A stretch of 35,725 nucleotides of DNA from Pseudoduganella buxea (GTDB lineage Bacteria > Pseudomonadota > Gammaproteobacteria > Burkholderiales > Burkholderiaceae_D): the NCBI RefSeq assembly GCF_009720835.1, contig NZ_WNKZ01000070.1, positions 1 through 35,725 on the forward strand, given 5' to 3'. The notes under the pieces were generated by a model, which made no database searches, had not been told where the DNA came from, and was given only the letters and a program-made list of their open reading frames with translations. The translations under genes and the position numbers were made by a program. Below, piece by piece: positions 15,535-22,905 of this stretch; position 1 is the first letter of the stretch; every line of letters starts with the position of its first letter.

Positions 15535-16002
15535 TCACAATGGCAGCGCCGTCTGGTACTTGACCTCGCGCAGCGCCACGTTCGTATTGATTTGCGCCAC
15601 ACCCTGCAGCTTGAACATCACTTCGTGCAGGAAGTTCTGGTAAGCCTCCATGTCCGGCACGATGACCTTGATCGTGTAGTCCGAGCTGCCTGTCGTCTCG
15701 TAGCATTCCACCACTTCGGCGCGCGCCTGCATCGCCCCTTCAAACGCTTCCACCACGCCGGCCGAGTGCCGGTTCAGGGTCACATGGGCCAGACAGCACA
15801 CCATCAGCCCCACCTTGCGACGGTCCACCAGCGCGGCGTAGCGCGTGATGTAGCCGTTGTCCTCCAGCTCCTTCTGCCGGCGCCAGCACGGGGTGGCCGA
15901 CAGGCCCACCTCCTCGGCCAGTTCGGCGGTGGAAAGGCGGCTGTTCTTCTGCAGCGCGGCCAGGATCTTGATGGAGGGGGCGTCGAGGGAATGGTTTTTC
16001 AT
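15535..16002 (-). CDS. Lrp/AsnC-family transcriptional regulator
   Basis: The 155-residue protein has the Lrp helix-turn-helix (LDAPSIKILAALQKNSRLST, ELAEEVGLSATPCWRRQKEL) and the C-terminal RAM ligand-binding domain (VVECYETTGSSDYTIKVIVP, ALREVKYQTALPL). Lrp/AsnC proteins sense amino acids and bind DNA as octamers. It is divergent from the indolepyruvate oxidoreductase gene, which degrades aromatic amino-acid keto acids, so it is very likely the regulator of that gene; this is inferred from position. The ATG at 16002 (MKNHSLDAP) is preferred to an in-frame ATG 42 bases upstream, which would lie inside the operator repeats. Confidence 0.92.
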   Translation of the reverse strand: MKNHSLDAPSIKILAALQKNSRLSTAELAEEVGLSATPCWRRQKELEDNGYITRYAALVDRRKVGLMVCCLAHVTLNRHSAGVVEAFEGAMQARAEVVECYETTGSSDYTIKVIVPDMEAYQNFLHEVMFKLQGVAQINTNVALREVKYQTALPL

Positions 16003-16005
16003 TTT

Positions 16006-16100
16006 GTGCCGGAAAATCGAAAGGATTTTCCTGAAACTTAGCATACGGTAGAAGAAACAGGAAAATTATTTCGCATCGGCGCACCTATCATTTCCGGCAC
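16006..16100. promoter_or_regulatory. Operator cluster between lrp-like gene and iorAB
   Basis: The divergent region has a perfect palindrome GGAAAATC-N5-GATTTTCC at 16011-16031. It also has a third GGAAAAT at 16060-16066 and a ten-base inverted pair, GTGCCGGAAA (16006-16015) with TTTCCGGCAC (16091-16100), enclosing the whole region. Lrp-type octamers wrap DNA around several spaced sites, so this is the expected layout of an Lrp/AsnC target that controls both genes. TATCAT at 16085-16090 is a possible -10 box for the plus-strand gene. Confidence 0.6.
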
Positions 16101-16132
16101 GGAGACAAGCTCAACGAGCCAAGGAAATAATA

Positions 16133-19100
16133 ATGAACGCTCACACCAAGCCCGGCCTCGACGCCCTGCAGGCGGCCACGCCCCCCGCCAACAATCCCAT
16201 CGTCGATCCCGGCTACCAGCTGGACGACAACCTGGCCCGCGAGACGGGCCGCGTCTTCCTCACCGGCACCCAGGCCCTGGTGCGGCTGATGCTGGCGCAA
16301 AAACGGCTGGATGCCGCCAGCGGCCTGAACACGGCCGGCTTCGTCAGCGGCTACCGGGGCTCGCCCCTGGGCGCGGTGGACCAGGAAATGTGGCGCGCGC
16401 GCAAGCAGCTGGCCGCCCACGCCGTCGAGTTCCTGCCGGCGATCAACGAGGACCTGGGCGCCACCGCCGTGCTGGGTTCGCAGCAGGTCGAAACGGACCC
16501 CACCCGCAAGGTCGACGGCGTGTTCGCCATGTGGTACGGCAAGGGCCCGGGAGTGGACCGCTCCGGCGACGCCATCAAGCACGGCAACGCCTACGGTTCT
16601 TCGCCCCATGGCGGCGTGCTGGTGGTGCTGGGCGACGACCATGGCTGCGTGTCCTCGTCGATGCCGCACCAGAGCGAGCAGGCCCTGATCGCGTGGAGCA
16701 TGCCCGTGCTGAACCCGGCCAATATCGAGGAATACCTGGAATTCGGCCTGTACGGCTGGGCCCTGTCACGCTTCTCCGGCAACTGGGTGGGCTTCAAGGC
16801 CATTTCGGAAACGGTGGAGGGCGGCGCCGTGGTGGAACTGCCGGCCGCGCCGCGCTTCGTCACGCCAACCGACTACGTTTACCCGGCCGAAGGCCTGCAT
16901 TACCGCTGGCCCGACCTGCCCAGCCTGAAGATCGAGCAGCGCGTGGCGGAAAAGCTGAACGCCGTGCGCGCCTTTGCCCGCGCCAATTCGATCGACCGCT
17001 TCGTCACGCAGGCGCCCGGCGGCGTACTGGGCATCGTCAGCGCCGGCAAGGCCTACCTGGACCTGGTGGAAGCCCTGCAGCGCATGGGCTTGACGCAGGA
17101 CCGGCTCGAGGAGCTGGGTATCCGCCTGTACAAGCCGGGCCTGACGTGGCCGCTGGAGCCGGGCCGTCTCGACGCGTTTGCCCACGGCCTGCGCGAAGTG
17201 CTGGTGGTGGAGGAAAAAGACCCCATCATCGAGCAGCAGCTGAAGCAGCATTTCTATAACCGTCCCGCCGATGCGCGGCCCCAGGTGCTGGGCAAGACCG
17301 ACCTGGCGGGCCAGCCGCTGCTGGCGGCAATCGGCGAACTGCGCCCGTCGCGCATCGCCCCCGCGCTGATCCGCTGGCTGGCGCCGCACCTGCCCGAGCT
17401 GGCCCTGGCGCAATTCCTGCCGGATTTCTGCGCGGCCGACGTGAAGGCCGATCCGGCCAACGCCATCCGCACGCCGTACTTCTGCTCCGGCTGCCCGCAC
17501 AACACGTCGACCAGGGTCCCGGAAGGCAGCACCGCCATTGCCGGCATCGGCTGCCATTTCATGGCCACGTGGATGGACCGGAGCACCGTGCAGCTGACGC
17601 AGATGGGCGGGGAGGGCGTCACGTGGGTGGCGGCGTCGCGCTTTGTCGACAAGCCCCACGTGTTCCAGAACCTGGGCGACGGCACCTACTTCCACTCCGG
17701 CTTCCTGGCCCTGCGCCAGGCCGTGGCGGCGCGCACCAACATCACCTACAAGATCCTGTACAACGACGCCGTGGCCATGACGGGCGGCCAGCCGGTGGAC
17801 GGCAAGCTGTCGGTGCCGCAGATCGTGCAGCAGGTATTGACGGAAGGTGCCGTGCGCGCCGTCGTCGTCACCGACCAGCCGGACAACTACGACGGCGTGG
17901 CCCTGCCGGCCGGCGTGACGGTGCACGACCGCAGCGAGCTCGATCTGGTGCAGCGCCAGCTGCGCGACGTGAAGGGCGTGACGGTGCTGGTGTACGACCA
18001 GACCTGCGCGGCCGAGAAGCGCCGCCGCCGCAAGAAGAACACGGCCACGCACACGGAATTCCCCGACCCGGCCCGCCGCGTCGTCATCAACGAAGCCGTC
18101 TGCGAAGGCTGCGGCGACTGCGGCGTGCAATCGAACTGCCTGTCGATCCTGCCGCTGGAGACGGAGCTGGGCCGCAAGCGCCAGATCGAGCAGTCCTCGT
18201 GCAACAAGGACTACTCCTGCGTGGAAGGTTTCTGCCCCAGCTTCGTCTCCGTCGTCGGAGGCCAGCTGAAGAAACCCGAAGCGGCCAGGCTGGATACGGC
18301 CAGGCTGGAAGCGGCGCTGGCGCCGTTCTCGGCCCCCGCCCCGCACGATTTCTCGAAGCCCTTCGAGATGCTGGTGGCCGGTGTCGGCGGCACCGGCGTC
18401 GTCACCATCGGCGCGCTCGTGACGATGGCGGCCCACCTGGAAGGCAAGGGCGCATCGACCCTGGACTTCATGGGCTTCGCGCAGAAGGGCGGCGCCGTCA
18501 TGTCGCATGTGCGCATCGCCCGCTCGCCCCAGGCGCTGAACCAGGTGCGCATCGACCTGCAGCAAGCCGACGCCGTGCTGGCCTGCGATGCCGTCGTGGC
18601 GGCCATGCCCGATGCGCTGGCCGTGATGCGCCACGGCCGCACCCAGGTCATCGCCAACGAGCGGGAAATTCCGACGGCGGCACTGACGCGCAACCCGGAC
18701 GCCAGCAACGACATGCCGGGCCTGTTCGCGCAGCTGCGCCGGGCCGCGGGCGACGCCAATGTGCACGGCCTGGATGCACAGGAACTGGCCGGGCGCCTGC
18801 TGGGCGAGCCCATCGCCGGCAATATGCTGATGCTGGGCTATGCGTGGCAGAAGGGCCTGGTGCCCGTGTCGATGGCGGCGCTGCTGCGCGCCGTGGAACT
18901 GAATAACGTGGCCGTGCCGATGAACCGCCAGGCCCTGCTGCTGGGCCGCCTGGCCGCCGCCGACAGTGCCGCGCTGGCACGGCTGGCGGGCGGCAGTGCC
19001 AAGGTGATCCAGTTCACCGCCCCGGCCACGCTGGAAGAGCTGGTCGCCCAGCGCCTGCCCCGCCTGGTGCAATACCAGGACGAAGCTTATGCCGAGCGCT

Positions 19101-19684
19101 GGCTGGCGGCCGTGCGGAAGGTCGAGGCGCGCGAGCGGGCCGTGGACGGCCCGGGCTCGAAGACGCCCGTGACGAAAGCCGTGGCGCGGGCGCTGTTCAA
19201 GCTGATGGCCTACAAGGACGAGTACGAAGTGGCCCGCCTGCACGCCGACCCGGCCTTCCGCGCCAGGCTGAACAGCCAGTTCGGCGGCGACTTCAAGCTC
19301 GAGTTCCACCTGGCGCCGCCACTGCTGGCACGCCCGAAGCCCGGCTCGACCGTCCCGGCCAAGCTGCGCTTCGGCCCGTGGATGCTGTCGGCCTTCCGGC
19401 TGCTGGCGCCCTTGAAGCAGCTGCGCGGCACGCCGCTCGATCCGTTCGGCTGGACGGCCGAGCGGCGCCACGAGCGGGCCCTGCGCGACGACTATTTCGC
19501 GCTGGTGGACGAGCTGTGCGCCACGCTGACGGCGGAGAACAAGGGTACGTGGCTGCAACTGGCCCAGCTGCCCGAACGCATCCGCGGCTTCGGCCATGTC
19601 AAAGCGCGCAATGCGGCGCTGGTGGCCGAGGAAGGTCAGCGGCTGCGGGCCCGGCTGATGAGCAAGGATGATAAGGCAGCCTGA
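16133..19684 (+). CDS. Indolepyruvate ferredoxin oxidoreductase, fused alpha/beta/gamma
   Basis: The 1183-residue enzyme oxidatively decarboxylates aryl or branched 2-oxo acids to acyl-CoA, passing electrons to ferredoxin. The N-terminal part is the IorA-like pyrimidine and TPP-binding region, with SGYRGSPLGAVDQEMW and, at about 475-500, GIGCHFMATWMDRSTV. A ferredoxin-type [4Fe-4S] motif starts at C657 (C657, C660, C663, C669), with further Cys at SSCNKDYSCVEGFCPSF. The gamma (IorB-like) domain begins with EMLVAGVGGTGVVTIGALV at about 744. The long single-chain form is the one typical of beta- and alphaproteobacteria. AAGGAA precedes the ATG at 16133. Expression is probably under the divergent Lrp-type regulator. 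Confidence 0.95.
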   Translation: MNAHTKPGLDALQAATPPANNPIVDPGYQLDDNLARETGRVFLTGTQALVRLMLAQKRLDAASGLNTAGFVSGYRGSPLGAVDQEMWRARKQLAAHAVEFLPAINEDLGATAVLGSQQVETDPTRKVDGVFAMWYGKGPGVDRSGDAIKHGNAYGSSPHGGVLVVLGDDHGCVSSSMPHQSEQALIAWSMPVLNPANIEEYLEFGLYGWALSRFSGNWVGFKAISETVEGGAVVELPAAPRFVTPTDYVYPAEGLHYRWPDLPSLKIEQRVAEKLNAVRAFARANSIDRFVTQAPGGVLGIVSAGKAYLDLVEALQRMGLTQDRLEELGIRLYKPGLTWPLEPGRLDAFAHGLREVLVVEEKDPIIEQQLKQHFYNRPADARPQVLGKTDLAGQPLLAAIGELRPSRIAPALIRWLAPHLPELALAQFLPDFCAADVKADPANAIRTPYFCSGCPHNTSTRVPEGSTAIAGIGCHFMATWMDRSTVQLTQMGGEGVTWVAASRFVDKPHVFQNLGDGTYFHSGFLALRQAVAARTNITYKILYNDAVAMTGGQPVDGKLSVPQIVQQVLTEGAVRAVVVTDQPDNYDGVALPAGVTVHDRSELDLVQRQLRDVKGVTVLVYDQTCAAEKRRRRKKNTATHTEFPDPARRVVINEAVCEGCGDCGVQSNCLSILPLETELGRKRQIEQSSCNKDYSCVEGFCPSFVSVVGGQLKKPEAARLDTARLEAALAPFSAPAPHDFSKPFEMLVAGVGGTGVVTIGALVTMAAHLEGKGASTLDFMGFAQKGGAVMSHVRIARSPQALNQVRIDLQQADAVLACDAVVAAMPDALAVMRHGRTQVIANEREIPTAALTRNPDASNDMPGLFAQLRRAAGDANVHGLDAQELAGRLLGEPIAGNMLMLGYAWQKGLVPVSMAALLRAVELNNVAVPMNRQALLLGRLAAADSAALARLAGGSAKVIQFTAPATLEELVAQRLPRLVQYQDEAYAERWLAAVRKVEARERAVDGPGSKTPVTKAVARALFKLMAYKDEYEVARLHADPAFRARLNSQFGGDFKLEFHLAPPLLARPKPGSTVPAKLRFGPWMLSAFRLLAPLKQLRGTPLDPFGWTAERRHERALRDDYFALVDELCATLTAENKGTWLQLAQLPERIRGFGHVKARNAALVAEEGQRLRARLMSKDDKAA

Positions 19685-19700
19685 AGTGGCAGCCTGAAGT
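19675..19700 (+). repeat. 13-base tandem duplication across the stop codon
   Basis: GGCAGCCTGAAGT occurs twice in a row (19675-19687 and 19688-19700). The first copy contains the last codons and TGA of the oxidoreductase gene. It looks like a recent slippage event and leaves the protein unchanged. Confidence 0.75.
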
Positions 19701-19727
19701 GCAGAGCTGGACGGAACGGCAACCCTG

Positions 19728-19745
19728 CGCAAATTGCAATTTGCG
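19728..19745. promoter_or_regulatory. 18-base perfect palindrome, likely operator
   Basis: CGCAAATTGCAATTTGCG reads the same on both strands with no spacer. It lies in the 175-base gap between the oxidoreductase and the small exported protein, about 115 bases before the latter's start. There is no T run, so it is not a terminator. A dimeric regulator site is the simplest reading. Confidence 0.5.
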
Positions 19746-19820
19746 TGGCGTTGTTCCGACCGGCCTGCGGCGTGCAGTCCTACCCGTCGCGCCGCTCCTG
19801 CGTGGGAGAATTTTGTCTCA

Positions 19821-19835
19821 CCGTGACGCTCACGG
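19821..19835. promoter_or_regulatory. Inverted repeat CCGTGA-N3-TCACGG before the small exported protein
   Basis: The two six-base arms are perfect and the site ends 24 bases before the ATG at 19860. It would form a hairpin in the 5' leader or lie at the transcription start, so it could be an operator or an RNA structure. Confidence 0.4.
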
Positions 19836-19859
19836 CAATAACACGAACAGGAGAACGTT

Positions 19860-20318
19860 ATGAAGACGAAACTCGCACTAGCCCTCGCAGCAATGGTCAT
19901 CAGCGCCGGCGTGGCGGCGCAGTCCACCGGTTCGCAAAGCACGGCCACGGACCCGCAAAAGCAGTCCGATACGAAGAAGCAGAAGAAATCCGACAAGGCC
20001 AAGCACGGCAGCAAGCATGAACAGGGCACCAGCGGCACGTCGGGCACCAGCGACATGAGTGGCAGCAGCACGTCGGACATGAATTCGGGCACGGGCTCGA
20101 CGATGAACAGCTCCGGCGCCAGCGGCACGGGCACCTCCGGCACCTCAGGCATGAACAGCTCCGGCACCAGCGCCACCGGCACCTCCGGCAGCACGATGAA
20201 CAGCACCACGCCGTCGGGCAACCGCACCGGTCCCGTGGGCACGACGGGCACGACGACCAATCCGTCCGGCACGCTGCCGAACCAGCAGAACCAGCCCACC
20301 ACGCCGCCGACCCGTTAA
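19860..20318 (+). CDS. Small exported low-complexity Ser/Thr/Gly protein
   Basis: The 152-residue product has a clear signal peptide (MKTKLALALAAMVISAGVAA, then QS). A short Lys-rich stretch follows (TKKQKKSDKAKHGSKHE), then about 100 residues made almost entirely of Gly, Ser, Thr, Met and Asn. Within that part a degenerate MNSSGxSxTGTSG unit recurs, and the end is rich in Pro, Gln and Asn. It is probably a disordered periplasmic or secreted protein; I know no defined function. AGGAGA stands before the ATG, which promises strong translation. It is flanked by palindromes upstream and a strong terminator downstream, so it is a single-gene unit. Confidence 0.75.
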   Translation: MKTKLALALAAMVISAGVAAQSTGSQSTATDPQKQSDTKKQKKSDKAKHGSKHEQGTSGTSGTSDMSGSSTSDMNSGTGSTMNSSGASGTGTSGTSGMNSSGTSATGTSGSTMNSTTPSGNRTGPVGTTGTTTNPSGTLPNQQNQPTTPPTR

Positions 20319-20334
20319 ACGGGCAGGCTGAGCG

Positions 20335-20357
20335 AAGCCGCCCTTGGGCGGCTTTTT
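20335..20357 (+). terminator. Strong Rho-independent terminator
   Basis: AGCCGCC (20336-20342), a four-base loop CTTG, and GGCGGCT (20347-20353) are followed by a TTTT run. It lies 17 bases after the stop of the small exported protein and should end its transcript. Confidence 0.85.
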
Positions 20358-20365
20358 CGTGCTGG

Positions 20366-20382
20366 ACCCGCCGCAAGCGGGT
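20366..20382 (+). promoter_or_regulatory. Second small hairpin before the alcohol dehydrogenase
   Basis: ACCCGC and GCGGGT form a perfect six-base stem around CGCAA, just downstream of the terminator and 44 bases before the start at 20427. It may add to termination or act in the leader of the next gene. Confidence 0.3.
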
Positions 20383-20426
20383 ACCCGTGCAGTCCCATCG
20401 AATACAAGCCCACCAGGAGAACTGCC

Positions 20427-21611
20427 ATGCTGGCAATGAACTACCGCGGACCATATCGTGTCCGTGCCGAGCAAAAATCCGACCCCGTCATCGAACATCC
20501 CGGCGACGCCATCGTGCGCGTCACGCGCAGCTGCATCTGCGGCTCCGACCTGCACCTGTACCACGGCCTCGTGCCCGACACCCGTGTCGGCACGACCTTC
20601 GGCCACGAGTTCGTCGGCATCGTCGAGGAAGTGGGATCAGGCGTGCAGAAACTGAAGGTGGGCGACCACGTGCTGGTGCCCTTCAATGTCTTTTGCGGCT
20701 CCTGCTTCTTCTGCCAGCGCGAGCTGTACGGCAATTGCCACAACACCAATCCGCAGGCCAGTGCCGTCGGCGGCATCTACGGCTACTCGCATACGGCGGG
20801 CGGCTATGACGGCGGCCAGGCCGAGCTGGTGCGCGTGCCGATGGCCGATGTCGGCCCCACCATCATCCCGCACGACATGGACGAGGACGACGCCGTGCTG
20901 CTGACGGACGCGCTGCCCACGGGCTACCAGGCCGCCGAGATGGGCGACATCGCCGAAGGCGACACGGTCGTCGTGTTCGGCGCCGGCCCGGTCGGCATCT
21001 TCGCCGCCAAGTCGGCCTGGCTGATGGGCGCGGGACGGGTCATCGTGGTCGACCACGTGGAATACCGGCTCGAGTTCGTGCGCCGCTATGCCCAGTGCGA
21101 AGTGGTCAACTTCCGCGAAGTGGACGACATGGCCCTGCATATCAAGAAGATGACGGACTGGATGGGCGCGGACGTGTGCATCGACGCTGTCGGCTGCGAG
21201 GCGGCCGGCAATGCGGCCCAGACCTTGACGGGTGTCTACGCGATGATGCAGGCCGGTTCGGCTACCGCACTGCACTGGTGTATCAACTCCGTGCGCAAGG
21301 GCGGCAATGTGTCGATCGTCGGCGTGTACGGCCCCACCTTCAACGCCATCCCGATCGGCAATGCACTGAACAAGGGACTGACCCTGCGCATGAACCAGGC
21401 CAGCGTCAAGCGCCACCTGCCGCGCCTGATCGAGCATATCCAGGCCGGGCGCATCGATCCGAAGCAGATCATCACGCACCGCGTGCCGCTGGAAGAGGTG
21501 GCCGATGCGTACCATATCTTCTCCAGCAAACTGGATAACTGCATCAAGACGGTGCTGATCCCGCCGAACCAGCCGCAGCGCCGCGCCGTTGCCGCCACCA
21601 CCCTGCCTTGA
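20427..21611 (+). CDS. Zinc-dependent alcohol dehydrogenase (formaldehyde-dehydrogenase-like)
   Basis: The 394-residue medium-chain dehydrogenase carries the catalytic zinc residues C38 (CICGSD) and H60-E61 (FGHEFVG). The structural zinc cluster is C90, C93, C96 and C104, and the NAD-binding fingerprint VVFGAGPVGIFAA lies near 185-197. The insertions and DALPTGYQAAEMG are typical of the glutathione-independent formaldehyde dehydrogenase-like branch. The physiological substrate is uncertain. AGGAGA stands six bases before the ATG. The gene forms a pair with the His-rich protein that begins 11 bases after its stop. Confidence 0.93.
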   Translation: MLAMNYRGPYRVRAEQKSDPVIEHPGDAIVRVTRSCICGSDLHLYHGLVPDTRVGTTFGHEFVGIVEEVGSGVQKLKVGDHVLVPFNVFCGSCFFCQRELYGNCHNTNPQASAVGGIYGYSHTAGGYDGGQAELVRVPMADVGPTIIPHDMDEDDAVLLTDALPTGYQAAEMGDIAEGDTVVVFGAGPVGIFAAKSAWLMGAGRVIVVDHVEYRLEFVRRYAQCEVVNFREVDDMALHIKKMTDWMGADVCIDAVGCEAAGNAAQTLTGVYAMMQAGSATALHWCINSVRKGGNVSIVGVYGPTFNAIPIGNALNKGLTLRMNQASVKRHLPRLIEHIQAGRIDPKQIITHRVPLEEVADAYHIFSSKLDNCIKTVLIPPNQPQRRAVAATTLP

Positions 21612-21621
21612 GGAGACGACC

Positions 21622-22191
21622 ATGACAGACCATCACGATCATGACCACGCCCACGCGCACGGGCACGACGACGACAAGTCGCAGCGCCACGACCTGGCCG
21701 TGTTCCAGCATGGCCGCCCGCCCGTGGACCGCTCCGCCATTCACGGCTGGGGGGCCGACCTGGATCACAAGAACCGCCCGGGCTACCCGATGGAGCGCAT
21801 GCCGCAGCGGCTGGACGCGCCGCTGACGCAGCCAGAGCCCCAGGCACGGCACGTGGAGGTGCTGGTGTCGCCCGAGCGCCCCCATATGACGCCCCTGTTC
21901 GGCAGCCCGCAGCCGCCGAAGGGCCTGTCCGGCATGTTGCGCCGGGCCGCCTTCAAGACCACCGAGAACGATATCCGCCACTGGCTGCTGCTGCTGCTGG
22001 CGGACCGCGTGAACGTGGTCGAAGGCATCGGCGAGGACCTGGCGCGCGGGCACGTACCGAACGTGTTCGCCGAGATGGGCATCAAGGCCGAGTGGGAACA
22101 CAACCGCGTCGGGCTGGTGAAGAAAGTGGCCGTCACGGCCGCCGTGGCGGGCGTCGCGTATTACCTGCTGAAGGGGCGCAAGGAGCGCTGA
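21622..22191 (+). CDS. His-rich hypothetical protein with C-terminal membrane helix
   Basis: I do not recognise the 189-residue family. The N-terminus is strongly metal-binding in look (MTDHHDHDHAHAHGHDDD). It is followed by a Pro/Arg-rich linker, a helical middle segment (HWLLLLLADRVNVVEGIGED), and one C-terminal transmembrane helix (VAVTAAVAGVAYYLLKG) with a basic tail. It is probably membrane-tethered with the His-rich end in the cytoplasm, though the orientation is inferred. GAGGAGA stands before the ATG at 21622, and the upstream zinc dehydrogenase ends 11 bases before, so a role in supplying or buffering zinc is a guess from context. Confidence 0.75.
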   Translation: MTDHHDHDHAHAHGHDDDKSQRHDLAVFQHGRPPVDRSAIHGWGADLDHKNRPGYPMERMPQRLDAPLTQPEPQARHVEVLVSPERPHMTPLFGSPQPPKGLSGMLRRAAFKTTENDIRHWLLLLLADRVNVVEGIGEDLARGHVPNVFAEMGIKAEWEHNRVGLVKKVAVTAAVAGVAYYLLKGRKER

Positions 22192-22211
22192 GCGCTGCCT
22201 TTGTCAATCCC

Positions 22212-22664
22212 TTACCAGTCCAGCGACAGCAGTCGCTGGGCCATCCGCGGCCAGCACAGCGTACGCACCTCGTCGCGGCTGGCCCAGCGGAAGCCGTCCA
22301 CTTCCGGCGTATCCTTGCCCGTCACGCGGTGCGGGAAGAAACTGGTGCAGCGCAGGTGGTCCAGGCTGCACAGGTCGTCGCCGGCATCGACCCGGAACAG
22401 GTGCAGCCGCTTGTCGCGCCGGTAGTCGAAGCGCCCCAGGTCCTGGAAGCGCTCGGCATCGAACGACAGTCCCGCCTCTTCGAACAGTTCGCGCCGGGCC
22501 GCCGCCAGCGGCGTCTCGCCCGCGTCCAGCATGCCCTTCGGGATATCCCAGTGCGCCGTGCCCGTCACGTGGCACAAGAGCAGTTGACCGGAAGCGTTGA
22601 CGATCAGGGTGCCGCACGAGGTATCCAAGGCCGTTCCTTGCGAAAAGCTCCATTGTAAGAGCAT
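22212..22664 (-). CDS. Nudix hydrolase
   Basis: The 150-residue protein contains a complete Nudix box at residues 44-66 (GMLDAGE, then RELFEEAGL), matching GX5EX7REUXEEXGU, so magnesium-dependent hydrolysis of a nucleoside diphosphate derivative is expected. DTSCGTLIVNASGQLLLCHV and AHWDIPKG are typical of the diadenosine/NTP-type subgroup. The exact substrate cannot be read from sequence. The ATG at 22664 is chosen because the domain starts there; the frame stays open to a GTG at 22742, which would cross the divergent promoter. The stop faces that of the His-rich protein gene with 20 bases between. Confidence 0.88.
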   Translation of the reverse strand: MLLQWSFSQGTALDTSCGTLIVNASGQLLLCHVTGTAHWDIPKGMLDAGETPLAAARRELFEEAGLSFDAERFQDLGRFDYRRDKRLHLFRVDAGDDLCSLDHLRCTSFFPHRVTGKDTPEVDGFRWASRDEVRTLCWPRMAQRLLSLDW

Positions 22665-22722
22665 GGCGGATGCCACGCTGTCGCGATTGTTGTTTCCCGC
22701 AGCGCTACACGGCGTTCTCTTG

Positions 22723-22749
22723 GGAAACTCATCGACAATCACAGTTTCC
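22723..22749. promoter_or_regulatory. Inverted repeat GGAAACT-N13-AGTTTCC in the Nudix/porin divergent region
   Basis: GGAAACT (22723-22729) and AGTTTCC (22743-22749) are perfect arms with centres 20 bases apart, two DNA turns, which is a typical dimer-binding geometry. The site brackets the candidate -35 box TCGACA, so a repressor bound here would block the porin/PBP/c-di-GMP operon. Confidence 0.45.
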
Positions 22750-22760
22750 TACGATAAACT
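22732..22760 (+). promoter_or_regulatory. Candidate promoter of the porin/PBP/GGDEF-EAL operon
   Basis: TCGACA (22732-22737) and TAAACT (22755-22760) are 17 bases apart and match the sigma-70 consensus at five and four positions. The resulting leader to the ATG at 22906 would be about 140 bases long, with no obvious riboswitch. Confidence 0.45.
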
Positions 22761-22905
22761 TTCGTCTTGTCCCATGAACGCCGGCACCCCATCCCCGTGC
22801 CGGCCGCCGCACGGCAATCACGCGAGCAGATCCGCTCGCCCATCCGAGACCCGACCCCCGACCCCGGCCCGACGTCATCGCATCGAACCACGGAATACTG
22901 CTCCC

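Noticed and set aside
16766..20302. Minus-strand open frame of more than 1100 codons opposite the indolepyruvate oxidoreductase
   Set aside because: It is antisense to a gene with clear catalytic motifs, is rich in His, Arg, Gln and Gly as expected for a GC-rich shadow frame, and shows no domain.
22665..22742. Longer Nudix start at GTG 22742
   Set aside because: It would place 26 non-conserved residues before the domain and run across the divergent promoter and its inverted repeat.
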